64,000 nucleotides of DNA from Rhipidocladum racemiflorum (GCA_036346355.1 CM070580.1:66046854-66110853); one strand, 5' to 3'. Shown: positions 1 through 11,689, counted from the stretch's first letter. Numbers and translations: made by a program. Notes: generated by a model not told the origin, from the sequence alone.

Positions 1-313
1 GTAGTGTTGTTGGAGTTTTCCGGGGATCCTCTACTTCCGCTGCCCCGCTGGAATGAGGGATTGGAGGTCATCGTTGATCCGTACGTGTGACCAAGTACGG
101 AGGCGCTGCCGTTTGTGGCGCTCATCTTCGCGACTTCGAAGTCGGGAGTGAACCTCTACATCAACCACGTTTGTTTGCGGGAACGTTATTCCCGCTTTCG
201 GTCTACGAGGGTGAGTCCTTCTGAAACCGTTTACTTGCATCTCCTAGATTTGATCTTGGTGTTTGGTTGCAATCGTAGGAAAATTTTTGTTTTCCTTGCT
301 TCGAAACCCATTA
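1..313 (+). repeat. Partial 5' LTR of the copia element
   Basis: This matches the last 310 bases of the 3' LTR (6796-7105) with a handful of substitutions and 1-4 bp indels. The LTR ends CCATTA here and CCATCA in the 3' copy, so the terminal CA has changed to TA. The primer site follows at once, which fixes the edge. Confidence 0.92.
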
Positions 314-314
314 G

Positions 315-326
315 TGGTATCAGAGC
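315..326 (+). other. Primer binding site, initiator tRNA-Met type
   Basis: TGGTATCAGAGC lies one base after the LTR edge. It is the standard complement of the 3' end of plant initiator tRNA-Met and primes minus-strand DNA synthesis. Confidence 0.92.
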
Positions 327-1493
327 CGTGTCTATGCGTAGATGTTTTGTACGGTTTAAAACAAATGTGGATGTGGGCGTTGATGATCATGTTATTGCAT
401 ACTTTTGTGTATTTTGGATCATGGTGGCATAGTGGGATTTGAAGCGGCCCAGACTAACCTTACATGTCCTCGCACATGAGACTTGTTCCACGCTCGACAT
501 GCAACTAGTATTGCATAAGTGGCTTTGCGGGTGTCTATTTCTCCTACTATAGTCATGATCTAATTTACAACGGTTTGCTAATAATGTTTTTATCACCGTT
601 GTGGTTCTTGTTCGTAGGTAAGAATAGTTTTTCCTAGAAAGCCCAAAACCACGTAAAATATGCAAAAATAAATTAGAGGCGTCTAACTTGTTTTTGCAGG
701 GCTTGTGATGTGATATGGTCATTGATACAAAGATTGTTGTATGAAATGAAATTTATTGTAAATTTAAAGAACCGGCAGGAGCCATTTGGTTGTTTTTATT
801 TCTTTTATGGCCTGCGTGCTAAATATATGTCCATGTGATATATTGTAATGGAGGAAGACAATCAAGATGGCAGCATCATGGACCTTGGTGCCATGCTTAG
901 GTGGAATGATGGAGATCATACCATGTCGCACAAGATGGAGATCAAGTGCTGAAAGGACCATATCATATCACTTTATTCATGCATGTGATGTTAATCCTTT
1001 TATGCATCTTATTTTGCTTGATTATGATCATGTCGATAGCACTATAAGATGATCCCTCCAAATTAATATCAAGATAATAATGTGTTCTTCCATAGTATGC
1101 ACCGTTAAGAAAGTTCGCTGCTTCAAGCACCACGTGATGATCGGGTGTGATAGACTCTACGTCGCATACAACGGGTGTAAGCCAGATTTACACACGCAAA
1201 TACTTTGGTTCTACTTGGCGAGCCTAGCATGTACAGACATGGCCTCGGAACACGAACCGAAAGGTAAAGCATGAGTCATATGGTTGATATGATGGACATA
1301 TTGATGTTCGCCTTTGAAACTATGCCGTCTCTCGTGATGATCGGTTTCGGTATAGTGAATTTGGTTCATGTAATCACTAAAGACAACTAGAGGGATGTTG
1401 TTTTTAAGTGGGAGTTCTCGTAGTAATTTTGAATTAACATTGAACTTAATCTATTATGAACTTAGTCTAAATAACTTTGCAAATACGTTGTAG
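327..1493 (+). other. Copia 5' leader, non-coding
   Basis: This is the untranslated leader between primer site and gag. It is AT-rich and I see no conserved domain in any frame. Short ORFs here are not supported. Confidence 0.6.
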
Positions 1494-2290
1494 ATGGCAC
1501 CCCTACTTTCAATTTCAATCTGCTCATGGAGAAAGAGAAACTAGCCACCAATGGTAGCAACTTTACCAATCGGGCCCTTAACTCGAGGATTCTCCTCGTG
1601 CTGCTCAAAGGAGCTATGTGCTAGAAGCACCGCTGGTGCCCCGCCCACGATGATGCCCCGAGGAGGAGAAAAATGTTTTCTTGACTCGCAAGGAGGACCA
1701 CAGCTTTAGTTCAATGCGGCATTTTGTATGGCCTTGAGCATGAGCTGCGAAACGCTTTGAGCACAACAATGCTTTTGATACAATGAGAGAGTTGAAAATG
1801 ATCTTCGACACCCATGCCGCAAGAGAGTTATGAAGCTTCGTAAAAGTTCTTTAGCTGCATGATGGAGGAAAACAGCTCCGTTAGTGAGCACGTACTCAAA
1901 ATGTTCGGGTACGCCGATAAACTCATAGCTTTGGGAATAACGATCCCCATTGAGCTAGGAATTCATCGTGTTCTCTGGGCCGCCACCAAGCTACAAGAGC
2001 TGTGTGATGAACTACAACATGCAGGGCATGAAGAAGTCTCTCCTCGAGCTTCACAATGCTGAAAACTGCTGAAGTGGAGATCAAGAAGGAACATCAAGTG
2101 TTGATGGTCCAAAAGACTATCAGTTTCAAGAAGAAAGGCAAGGCTAAGGGAAACTTCAAGAAGAAGGGCAAGTCTGTTGCCACATCTGAGACGAAGACCA
2201 AGGCTGGCCCTAAGTCGAATCTTGAATGTTTTTACGCAAGGGCACTGGCACTGGAAGCGCAATCGCCCAAAATATCGGGCCGATAAGAAG
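1494..2290 (+). pseudogene. gag: Copia gag remnant (capsid/nucleocapsid)
   Basis: The capsid protein would package element RNA in cytoplasmic particles. Start is the ATG at 1494. Copia-type gag similarity is scattered over three frames: an N-terminal piece around 1510-1590, a middle piece at 1859-1965 with the KMFGYADKL-like helix, and a basic lysine-rich stretch from about 2080. The CCHC zinc knuckle expected at about 2225-2275 is broken: the HW and KRN context is visible but the cysteines fall in different frames. The lesion at 2232 looks like loss of one base from a CTG trinucleotide. Several frameshifts make this non-functional. Confidence 0.75.
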
Positions 2291-3850
2291 GACGGGAAAG
2301 TGAGCAAAGGTATATATGATATACATGTTATTGATGTGTACCTTACTAGTACTCGCAGTAGTACCTGGGTATTTGATACTGGTTCGGTTGCTAACATATG
2401 TAACTCGAAACAGGAGCTAAGGAATAAGTGACAACTAGCAAGGGATGAGGTAATGATGCGCGTCGGCAATGGATCAAAAGTTGATGTGATCGCCGTCGGG
2501 ACGCTATCTATCCAATTACCATCAGGATTAGTTATAAACCTAAATAATTGTTATTTAGTGCCTGCGTTGAGCATGAACATCATATCTGGATCTTGTTTAA
2601 TGCGAGACGGTTATTCATTCAAGTCTGAGAACAATGGTTGTTCAATTTATATGAATAATATCTTTTATGGTCATGCACCTGAAAAGAATGGTTTATTTAT
2701 TTTGAATCTTGATAATAGTACACATGTTCATAATGTGAATGCCAAAAGAATTAAGTTGAATGATGATATTGCTGCATATATGTGGCATTGCCGCTTATGT
2801 CATATTGGTGTTAAACGCATGAAGAAGCTCCATTCTGATGGACTACTAGAATCACTTGATTATGAATCATTTGAAACATGTGAACCATGCCTCATGGGCA
2901 AGATGACTAGAACCCTGTTTTCCGGTACAATGGAGCGGGCAACCGACTTATTGGAAATCATACATACCGATGTGTGTGGTCCAATGAGTGTGTCACAGCG
3001 TGGTGGATATCGTTAGCCGTTACTTTCATGGATGATTTGAGTAGATATGGATATATTTACTTAATGAAATACAAGTCTGAAACATTTGAAAAGTTCAAAG
3101 AATTTCAGAGTGAAGTAGAAAATCATCGTAATGAAAGATCAAATTTCTACGATCCGATCGTGGAGGAGAGTATCTTAGTTACGAATTTGGCACACACATG
3201 AGACAATGTGGAATAGTTTCACAACTCACTCCTGCTTGGAACACCACAACGTAATGGTGTATCCGAGCGTAATAGTACTTTATTGGATATGGTTCGATCT
3301 ATGATGTCCCTTACAGATTTGCCACTTTCATTTTGGGGTCATGCACTAGAAACAGCTGCATTCACTTTAAATAGGGCACCATCTAAATCCGTTGAAATGA
3401 CACCGTATGAATTATGGTTTGGCAACAAAACTAAGTCATCATTTCTAAAAGTTTGGGGATGCGATGTTTATGTGAAGAAACTTCAACCTGATAAACTCGA
3501 ACCCAAAGCGGAAAAATGCGTCTTCATAGGATACCCTAAAGAAACAATTGGGTACACCTTCTATCACAGATCCGAGGGCAAGGTTTTCGTTGCCAAGAAT
3601 GGATCCTTTTTGTAGAAAGAGTTTCTCTCGAAAGGTGTGAGTAGTAGGAAGGTAGAACTCGACGAGGTTATTGAACCTTCTCTTCATGGAATGGCAAGTG
3701 CAGTAGCGCCGGAAGTTGTTTCGGAGTTGACTTCACCAAATGAAGAGGGAACTAATGATAAGGATCATGAAACTCCGAAAGAGAACACTACCGCACCTCG
3801 CAGGTCAACAAGAGCGCTATCGCTCCCGACTTTTATGTTCCTACTATGAA
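2291..3850 (+). pseudogene. pol: Copia protease-integrase remnant
   Basis: The protease active-site triplet DTG is at 2375-2383. The pre-integrase zinc-binding segment shows WH-RL-HIG at about 2783-2806 and CEPC at about 2875-2890. The integrase core has its first catalytic Asp in HTDVCGP (about 2962-2982), the second in an SDRGGEY context (about 3154-3175, shifted frame), and the catalytic Glu in the GVSERN segment (about 3255-3272). The part at 3283-3615 is the integrase C-terminal region with WGC and CVFIGYP motifs, ending in a stop at 3613. Stops and frameshifts at about 2431, 3015, 3200 and 3613 break what should be one polyprotein. Confidence 0.85.
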
Positions 3851-3889
3851 TGTCATGGTAGTTGAGAATGATGACCTGCGACGTATGAT

Positions 3890-5442
3890 GAAGCGATGAT
3901 GAGCCCAGATTAGACAAATGGCTAGAAGCCATGAAATCGAAATGGGATCCATGTATGAAAACCAAGTATGGACTTTGGTGGACTTACCCAATGACCGTAA
4001 GGCCGTTGAGAACAAATGGATTTTCAAAAGAAAATAGACGCTGATGGTAATGTGACCGTCTATAAAGCTCGACTTGTCGCAAAGGGTTTTCGACAAATTC
4101 AAGGAGTTGACTACGATGAGACTTTCTCACCCGTAGCGATGCTAAAGTCTGTAAGGATAATGTTAGCAATTGCTGCATTTTTCGATTATGAAATCTGGCA
4201 GATGGATGTAAAAACTGCGTTCCTTAATGGAAACATTGAGGAAGAGTTGTATATGATACAACCCAAAGGTTTTGTTGATCCTAAGGATGCTAATAAGGTA
4301 TGCAAACTTCAGCGATCCATTTATGGACTGAAGCAAGCATCACGAAGTTGGAATCTCCGTTTTGATGGGGTAATCAAAGGTTTTGGATTTGTCCAAACTT
4401 ACGGAGAATCTTGTGTTTACAAGAAAGTGAGTGGGAGCTCTATAGCATTTCTGATATTATATGTGGATGACATATTGTTGATAGGAAATGATATAGAACT
4501 TTTGAAAAGTGTAAAAGATTACTTAAACAGTAAGTTTTCAATGAAGGACCTTGGTGAAGCGGCATATATTTTAGGCATCAAAATCTATAGAGATAGATCG
4601 AGACGCTTGATTGGGCTATCACAAAGTACATATCTTGACAAGATTCTAAAGAAATTTAGAATGGACGAAAGTAAGAAAGGGTTCTTACCTATGATGCAAG
4701 GCAAGACGTTGAGTAAGACTCAGAGTCCAGCTACAGCAGAAGATAGAGAAGTAATGAATAAGATTCCCTATGCTTCAGCCATAGGCTCTATCATGTATGC
4801 TATGTTATGTACAAGACCAGATGTGGCACATGCTATTAGTTTGACTAGTAGATACCAGTCTGATCCAGGTTTTGAACACTGGACGACGGTCAAGAATATC
4901 TTTAAGTACTTAAGAAGAACTAAGGATATGTTTCTCATATATGGTGGTGAAGAAGAGCTCGTCGCAAAATGTTACGTCGACGCTAGCTTTGACACTGATC
5001 CGGATGACTCTAAGTCTCAATCCGGGTACATTTTTGAAATGAATGGAGGAGCAGTGAGCTGGAGAAGTTCCAAGCAATCTGTGGTGGCAGGATCTTCAAC
5101 AGAGGCGGAATATATTGCTGCTTGAAGCGGTAGCATGAAGCGGTTTGGATGAAGATGTTCATATCCGAACTAGGTGTGGTTCCGAGTGCGTTGGACCCGA
5201 TGATTATCTATTGTGACAACAATGGTGCCATAGCCAATGCTAAAGAACCAAGGTCACACAAGAATTCCAAGCATATTAAGCGCCGGTTTCACTCCATCCG
5301 TGAACATGTCAAGGATGGTGATATAAAGATTTGCAAAGTACACACGGATCTGAATGTGGCAGACTCGTTGACTAAAGCTCTCCCAAGGGCAAAACATGAT
5401 CAACACCAGAATTCAATGGGTGTTAGAATCATCACAATGTAA
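3890..5442 (+). pseudogene. pol: Copia reverse transcriptase-RNase H, frameshifted
   Basis: The longest open stretch is 4016-5125 (369 codons). It carries the copia RT core: KARLVAKGF near the start, DVKTAFLNG, the polymerase motif YVDD at 4460-4471, and the RNase H segment ending SSTEAEYIAA. RNase H then continues out of frame at 5149-5442 with the YCDNNGA and HIKRRFH motifs. RT N-terminal sequence is readable upstream from about 3890 in another frame; a one-base loss in an A-run near 4030 separates the two. The break at 5123-5150 removes the residues linking the two RNase H halves. RT and RNase H would copy element RNA into DNA in the particle. This copy cannot make the full polyprotein. 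Confidence 0.9.
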
Positions 5443-5462
5443 TCTAGATTATTGACTCTAGT

Positions 5463-5475
5463 GCAAGTGGGAGAC
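5463..5475 (+). other. Polypurine tract of the copia element
   Basis: The purine-rich run GCAAGTGGGAGAC directly precedes the 3' LTR start (TGAAGGG at 5476). This is the expected plus-strand primer position. Confidence 0.8.
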
Positions 5476-7105
5476 TGAAGGGAATATGCCCGAGAGGCAA
5501 TAATAAATTGTTTATTATCATATTCCATGTTTATAATAGATGTTTATTTCTCATGCTAAAATTGTATTAATCGGAAACGTTAATACATGTGTGTTTAATA
5601 AACAAAAGGGTTCCTAGTAAAGCCTCTTTTTAAACTAGCTCGTTGATTAACTGATGATCAAGGTTTCCTGATCATGAACATTGGATGTTGTTAATAACGG
5701 GGTCATGTCATTAGAAGAATGATGTGATGAACATACACCCAAGTTGGTATAGCAAATACGATCAAGTCATTTAGTTTGTTGCTGTATCAAACTCATACGA
5801 AATAGCTCTTTTCCTTAGACCATGAGATCATGTCAATCACTAACTCCGGAAGAGTACTTTGATGACATCAAACGTCACTCCGTAACAAGGTGACTATAAA
5901 GATGGATTTAGGTACTATGAAAGTATTAGTTGAGGCTCATGAATCAAGAGTGGGATTTGTCCATCCAAATGACAGAGAGATATACTCTGTGAACTCTCGG
6001 TGATATTACATAGACATCGCTTGCAAGCATGTGACTAGGTCACAAGAATGTCATATCACGGAACGAGTAAAGAGTACTTGTCGGTAACAGGATCGAACTA
6101 GGTATAGTTGATACTGATGATCGGATCCCGGACAAGTAAAATATCGTGAGACAAAAGGAATTGGTTATATCGTTTCTGGTTTACGCGATCACTACTTCAT
6201 CGTTGAGTGAATGGGAGTCATTATGGATCTCGGATCCGTTGATGATTATTGATCGAGAGGTGTCTCAATCATGTCCATTTTATTCACGAACCGTAGGGTG
6301 ACACACTTAAGGTTCATCGATGCATTTGAGTGGATCTGAAACTCCGGAGAAAAATATGGACAAGATAGGACTGCTTTGAGTATCGCTTAATAGTTTCGGG
6401 ATATCGGAATAGTTAAAGGGGGTATATGTTAATGTTTGTTAATTAAAAGAATTAACAAATATTAAAATATCTGAAATAAAAATGTTTATTTATTTATGGG
6501 AGAAAACTCTTTCATTTCTTGAGTGGGGTTTTAATGGAAACCAAAGTGGGTTGTTTTAAAGTGAGTGGAGAGATCACTCACATGAAGAGAGGGAGGGCAA
6601 GGGGCACCCCATGCGCCGGCCACCCCTTGGCCTTGCCTCCTCCTCCTCCTATAAAAGGGAGGGAGGAGCTCCTCTCTTTGTTGTTCATCCATTTGACCCT
6701 TTGGTTGGTCCATTCTCCCTCCTCCTGCTGATCCGTTTTTCGAGCTGTGGCTTATCTGGTGCTGAAATTATTTCTCCACCACCACCACCACTAAGGTAGT
6801 GTTGTTGGAGTTTTCCGGGATCCTCTACTTCCACGCCCCGCTGGAACGAGGGATTGGAGGTCATCGTTGATCCGTCTGGCGTGACCAAATGCGGGCGCTG
6901 CCGTTTGTGGCGCTCATCTTCGCGACTTCGAAGTCGGGAGTGAACCTCTACATCAACCACGTTTGTTTGCGGGAACGTTATTCCCGCTTTCGGTCTGCGA
7001 GGGTGAGTCCTTCTGAAACCGTTTACTTGCATCTCCTAGATTTGATCTTGGTGTTTGGTTGCAATCGTAGGAAAATTTTTGTTTTCCTTGCTTCGAAACC
7101 CATCA
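5476..7105 (+). repeat. Copia 3' LTR, complete
   Basis: The repeat is 1630 bp, beginning TGAAGGGAATAT after the polypurine tract and ending CCATCA. Its last 310 bases match the start of the window. No coding domain is present. The U3/R promoter is marked by a TATA box at 6650. Confidence 0.92.
6650..6657 (+). promoter_or_regulatory. TATA box in the copia LTR
   Basis: TATAAAAG sits in a CT-rich context, with a C/T-rich leader following, about 450 bases before the LTR end. This is a typical LTR promoter position. Confidence 0.65.
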
Positions 7106-9586
7106 CTGTGAAATGGGCTTGAGCACACGCAACTGGATCAGGCGTGATTGCTTTCCTTCCAATGGTCCCGATACCCTGGAGCCTCCCCTCATGGCGAGAT
7201 CGAGGCACACCTATTGGTTGGGCCTGAGCCATGTAATCGACGCAGAACTCGACGACCTCTTCGGTTGCATAACCTTCGACAATGCTACCCTCCGGACGGG
7301 ATCGATTTCGTACGTAAGACTTAAGAATTCCCATATACCTCTCGAACGGGTACATGCTACGTAGGAACACAGGCCCGCACATCTTTATCTCTATTACAAG
7401 GTGAACAATGAGATGGACCATGATATCGAAAAATGACGGAGGGAAATACATCTCAAGATTACATAGAGTCATCACCACCTCGGCTGCAGAGCATCCAGTC
7501 CTTCGGGATCGATGACCTTCTCGAGCGATTGTGTTAAATAAATAACACGACCTCGCGATTGTCTCTCAGACCTTGACTGGCAAAATACTTCTAATTGCAA
7601 TAGGGAGCATTTGAGTCATCAACACATGACAATCATGAGACTTCATGCCAATTAATTTTAAATCTTGCATTGAAACAAGTCTCTTCATGTTGGACGAGTA
7701 GCCGGACGGAACTTTCACACCATGCAAGCACTGGCACAGTTCAGTTCTTTCGGCCTTTGACAGAGTGTAACAAGCTGGTTCGCAATATGTACCACCTTTA
7801 ACGGTCTCTTTTGGTGCTAACTCAGGTCTTATGCCCATAACGACTAAGTCAAGTCATGCGTTGATACCATCCTTTGTTTTGCCCTTAATGTTTAGTAGGA
7901 GACCAATCAGGCTATCACAGACATTCTTCTCCACGTGCATGACATCGATGCAGTGGCGAACTTCTAGGTGCTCCCGATGAAGGTAGGTCCCAAAGATTGA
8001 TCTCTTCTTCCACAAGCTCTTCTCACGGGTCGACCTTGCGTTACGTCCCTTTCCATGTGTAACATCCAAATCCTTAACAAAGTCATGAACATCTCTCCCG
8101 CTAAAAGGCCTTGGAGCTGAACCGTTTTCGTTCGTCCCATCGAATAGTCTCTTCATCTTGCGGTATGGGTGTTTCCTCCCAAGGAACCTACGGTGACGCA
8201 TGTACACGGTTTTACGCGAGTGATTCAGCCACACACTCTCAGTATCGTCTAGGCAGTGAGTGCAAGCCTTGGCACCTTTTGTACTCTGGCCCGACAGGTT
8301 AGCAAGTGCAGGGTAATCATTTATGGTGCAGAACAACAAGCAGTGTAAAGTGAAGTTCTCTCGTTTGTATGCATCCCAAACCTGTACCCCAGGAACCCAC
8401 AATGTTTTTAGATCTTCCACCAATGGAGCTAGGTACACATCAATATCGTTCCCAGGTTGTTTCGGTCCTTGGATAAGCACAGACAATAAAATGTACTTTC
8501 GCTTCATACACAACCAAGGAGGAAGGTTGTAGATACAGAGATTCACGGGCCAAGTGCTATGCCAGCTGCTCATGTTACCGAAAGGATTCATTCCATCTGT
8601 ACTCAGGCCAAACCTTATATTCCTCATCTCCATGGCCGAATTCTTCATACCTCCTATCGATGTTTATCCACTTTGGGTGGAGTCGGAGGTGTCTTAGCAT
8701 TCCATCGTTCTTACGCTTCTCGGAATGCCAACACAACAGTTTGGCCTCCTTTGGGTTAGCGAACAAACGCTTCAATCGGGGAATTAGAGGCAGATACCAT
8801 GCCATCTTAGCAGGAGTTCCATTCTTCACCTCCTCATCGGAATGACTCTTACGCTTGTACCGGGATGCGTTGCACACCGGACATACATGCAAGTTTGCAT
8901 ACTCTTTGCGGTATAGGATACAATCGTTCGGACATGCATGTATTCTTTCTACCTCCATTCCCAAGGGACAAAGAACCTTCTTGGCTTTGTAGGTTGTTGT
9001 CGACAACTCGTTTCCCTCTGGAAGCATGTCTGCCAATAGACGTAGCAGCGCTGTGAAACTCTTGTCTGACCAACCATTGCTTGCTTTCAATTTCAGTAGT
9101 TCAAGCACGGACGACAACCTTGTGTATTTCACCTTGCAACCAGCAAACAAAGGTTTCTTCGAGTCCTCCATCAAACCCACGAATTTTTCATATTCCCTTT
9201 CATCACGGTTCCCTTCTGCGTCGCGCAGCATCTGCTCCAGATTGTCATCATGCAACATATCCTCGTCTAAGCGTAATCAATGTGATCATCCTAGGCATAT
9301 CGTTGACTTCGTCGAAGATGTTAACAGTACCACCTGCTTCTTGTATATTCTGCTCTTCGCCGTGACTGGTCCAACATGTATATCCCTTTTTGAAACCTCG
9401 CATAATCAAGTGTGCTTCGATCTGCGCTGAGTTTCGAAACGTCATCATATTCTCGCAATCGATGCATGGACAAGACATATATTGCACTCCCTTATTAAAC
9501 ATGTCCTCCTCTGCAGCTCTTCTAAAAGTGGAGACGCCATTAATGTACTCCACACTCACGGTCCCAGCGTACATCCACCGATCCAT
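7106..9586 (-). pseudogene. CACTA tnp2-type transposase, broken and truncated
   Basis: The domains follow the usual order for this family. The N-terminal transposase-associated domain is at 9586-9248, with the CPCIDC cysteine motif. Next is the N-terminal tnp2 segment at 9258-8575, with CP-C and CPVCNASRY motifs. The catalytic tnp2 (Transposase_21) core is at 8648-7854, with DGMNPFGN, CTINDYPALANLSG and HCIDVMHVEKN. A further segment spans 7838-7566, and the DUF4218 domain at 7478-7106 has LCNLEMYFPPSFFD and MYPFERYMG. The first three pieces are in different frames; the last two share the core frame but are separated by stops. The copia insertion removes the C-terminus. An intact protein would bind the ends and cut the element. 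This copy cannot. Confidence 0.9.
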
Positions 9587-9787
9587 CTATGCTACACATG
9601 TAATATTCGATCCAATTAGAACCCTCTTTTCAACTGATTAAGTACACTTTCCTTAACAAGTTAGAGCTTCAAAATAATATTGCAATTATAACGTCCAATT
9701 ACTAGCTAGCTTAGATCACCACCAAAACATGGATCTACAAGCTAGATCTAAACAATCTTAAATTTCTTACATAACCAAGCTAGATAT

Positions 9788-9876
9788 TGAATTAATATAT
9801 ATAAGGCAATTTTATATCCAATACTAACCTTAGATCTGAATTAATATATATAATGCAATTATCCATTACTAACCTT
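9788..9876. repeat. Direct repeat in the AT-rich 5' region of the transposase gene
   Basis: Two copies of a 40-45 bp AT-rich unit (TGAATTAATATATATAA through ACTAACCTTA) lie at 9788-9832 and 9837-9876, differing by small indels. The surrounding 9588-9900 stretch has no coding signal and is probably the promoter or leader of the transposase gene. Confidence 0.7.
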
Positions 9877-9904
9877 AATTACATCACAAGAATCACCTAT
9901 TATA

Positions 9905-10250
9905 TAGGCTACAGACGGTTGTATTGCCAAACCGTCGGTGATATAACGGTCTTAGCATTCTATCCCAACAGTGACCACAACATCGAACTTGCGCTCGGGC
10001 CTATATATAGGCAAGCTTTATCACGACGGTTCTATGTAATAACCGTGTCATATATAGTAAGATTACAGACGGCGATGTGTACCAACCGTCGGTGATATTA
10101 TACAGACGGTTATGTAAACTAAACCGTCTGTGATATATAGGTATATCACAGACGGTTATTTCAAAAACCGTCCGTGATGGCAAACGAGGAATGGTGTGTG
10201 ATAGTTTTACTGACGGTTGGTTTATAGAATCGTCTGTGATAGCGACGGTC
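9905..10250. repeat. CACTA subterminal repeats, inner block
   Basis: Inverted pairs of ACAGACGGTT and AACCGTCNGTGAT recur about every 30-60 bases, for example at 10100-10165. Such motifs are the likely binding sites of CACTA accessory proteins. The same motifs recur at 11125-11455, on the other side of the acidic ORF. Confidence 0.85.
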
Positions 10251-10284
10251 CGTCTTCGTCTCTTCGTTTCCTGCGCGCCTTTGA

Positions 10285-10755
10285 ATGAGAACTCTTCTTT
10301 TCTCGCTTCGTCTTCAATTCCGGCCACCTATTAAATCACCGCTATTGATCGAATTCGATCAACACATTACTGCTAATGGAATCTCCATAAGCTCTCCTTC
10401 GTCGGCGTCGCCTCCACCATCTCCCGCAAGCTCCCCCGGCGCCGCTCCACCATCACCTCCCCCGGCGTCGCCGCTATGCGGGAAACGCAAGCGGGAAGAG
10501 GAGGAGGAGGAGCGGGAGGAGGACGAGGAGGAGGAGGAGCGGGAGGAGGAGGAGGAGGAGCGGGAGGAGGACGAGGAAGAGTCAGAGGAAGACGACCACG
10601 TCATGCACTGGGGGAGCTCAGATGACGACGACGACGACGACGGTAGCCCACCGTGGCGCGACGACGACGACGATGGCAGCCCACCGTGGAGCGACGACGA
10701 CGACGATGGCAGCTCGCCACCTCCTCCGGACGACGATGATTATTTTAATTTATAA
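10285..10755 (+). CDS. Acidic repeat protein of unknown function inside the CACTA terminal region
   Basis: The open frame has 156 codons and runs opposite to the transposase, towards the element end. Residues 38-64 are Pro/Ser/Ala-rich. Residues 67-70 are KRKR, a possible nuclear signal. Residues 71-104 are almost pure Glu with spaced Arg and Asp. Residues 113-150 are three runs of Asp, each followed by Gly-Ser and Pro-rich residues (DDDDDGSPPW type), and the protein ends YFNL. The ORF sits in a GC-rich island between two blocks of subterminal repeats, so it is either a captured host exon or an element gene. I do not recognise the family. Triplet-repeat DNA can produce such frames by chance, so expression evidence matters. 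Confidence 0.45.
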   Translation: MRTLLFSLRLQFRPPIKSPLLIEFDQHITANGISISSPSSASPPPSPASSPGAAPPSPPPASPLCGKRKREEEEEEREEDEEEEEREEEEEEREEDEEESEEDDHVMHWGSSDDDDDDDGSPPWRDDDDDGSPPWSDDDDDGSSPPPPDDDDYFNL

Positions 10756-11119
10756 GTAATAATATATATATATATAATGTAGTAATGTAATGAAATGTTT
10801 TATGTTATAAAATGGTCATATAAAGATGGTTATCAAATTTCATTGGAAGAAACTTACAATCGGACGTCCGATTCGTTTTTGGACGCATTGCAAGATTTTT
10901 TGAATGTATGAAACATTTTTTTACTGTTTATTGAAGAAAAATGCTTCACACGTAGAAAGAAAATGTTGCGAAAAAACCGACGTTCGATCACTAGCAATTT
11001 AATTTCATTATGTTATAAAATGGTCATTACCATTTTTCGCCCTATCTATCAACGAATTATGGCCTTCGATGAAAATCGTGAGTTCGATAAAAACATCAAA
11101 ATGTTATAATGCGATACGC
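10756..11119. other. AT-rich segment with no recognisable feature
   Basis: This lies between the acidic ORF and the outer subterminal repeats. An (AT)n run is at about 10762-10777. I see no domain or strong repeat; it could be the 3' untranslated part of the acidic ORF. Confidence 0.4.
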
Positions 11120-11124
11120 AGGCG

Positions 11125-11455
11125 GTTATAAACACAAAACGCCTGGTGATATAAGCAATATCAGAGACGTTTATAAACACAACCCGTCTGTGCTTATATC
11201 ACAGACGGTTGTATAGTAAAACCGTCTGTGATATTACTTTATATCACAGACGGTTTTTTTATAGAACCGTTTGTGATAATATCACAGACGGTTGGAATAC
11301 AGAACCGTCTGCGATATTTATCTAATCACAGACGGGTTTAATTAATAACGGTCTGTGATAGTTTCACTGACGGTTGGTTTATAGAATCGTCTGTGATATT
11401 ATATATTACAGACGATTTTTGAAAACCGTCTGTGATGGTGCGTCTAATATAAGCA
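11125..11455. repeat. CACTA subterminal repeats, outer block
   Basis: About seven inverted pairs follow one another, each pairing ATCACAGACGGTT with AACCGTCTGTGAT across a 5-12 base spacer (for example 11198-11235 and 11244-11278). The regular hairpin layout next to the CACTA terminus is diagnostic. Confidence 0.9.
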
Positions 11456-11469
11456 TTTCTGTAGTAGTG
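11456..11469 (-). other. CACTA terminal inverted repeat (right end)
   Basis: The minus strand reads CACTACTACAGAAA inward from 11469. It joins directly to the outer subterminal repeats. Confidence 0.88.
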
Positions 11470-11505
11470 GTTGCTTGTGCTCATCATTTCATGTATTGTA
11501 AAACT

Positions 11506-11529
11506 TGTGTGTGTGTGTGTATATATATA
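11506..11529. repeat. (GT)n(AT)n microsatellite
   Basis: A short GT run (11506-11520) is followed by an AT run (11521-11529). Confidence 0.85.
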
Positions 11530-11689
11530 CATGCATTTAATTTGTATTTAAATTATAAGTTCATACTATTAATTTGTGCAAATAAACTAATGGTTTTCTC
11601 AATTATAATATATATTTAATTATGCAAAAATAAATTTGTAGTTGTATTTAATTTTATTGTCAAAATTCATATTTGAAAGCCTAAGTCAA

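Larger units (their letters stand above)
1..7105 (+). mobile_element. Ty1/copia LTR retrotransposon, 5' end cut by the window
   Basis: The order is partial 5' LTR, tRNA-Met primer site, gag, protease, integrase, reverse transcriptase, RNase H, polypurine tract and 3' LTR. Integrase lies before RT, which defines copia rather than gypsy. Bases 1-313 match 6796-7105 apart from small differences, so these are the two LTRs of one element. The right edge at 7105 ends in CA and abuts CACTA transposase sequence, so this element inserted into a CACTA transposon. The first five flanking bases, CTGTG, are the expected target duplication; the left partner is outside the window. The coding region has several frameshifts, so the copy is not autonomous. 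The Angela/Tork-type lineage is likely from the LTR start and pol motifs but was not tested by phylogeny. Confidence 0.93.
7106..11469 (-). mobile_element. CACTA (En/Spm-type) DNA transposon, cut by the copia insertion
   Basis: The right end at 11469 reads CACTACTACAGAAA on the minus strand, the CACTA terminal signature. Inside it is a field of short inverted subterminal repeats (unit ATCACAGACGGTT), then a tnp2-type transposase reading leftwards. The left part is missing because the copia element inserted within the transposase gene at 7105; the rest would lie upstream of the window. GTT outside 11469 is the candidate 3-bp target duplication. The element also contains a plus-strand acidic ORF between two blocks of subterminal repeats. 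Confidence 0.9.

Noticed and set aside
10359..10604. Minus-strand Ser-rich ORF opposite the acidic ORF
   Set aside because: It is the mirror frame of GAG/GAC triplet repeats and carries no independent signal.
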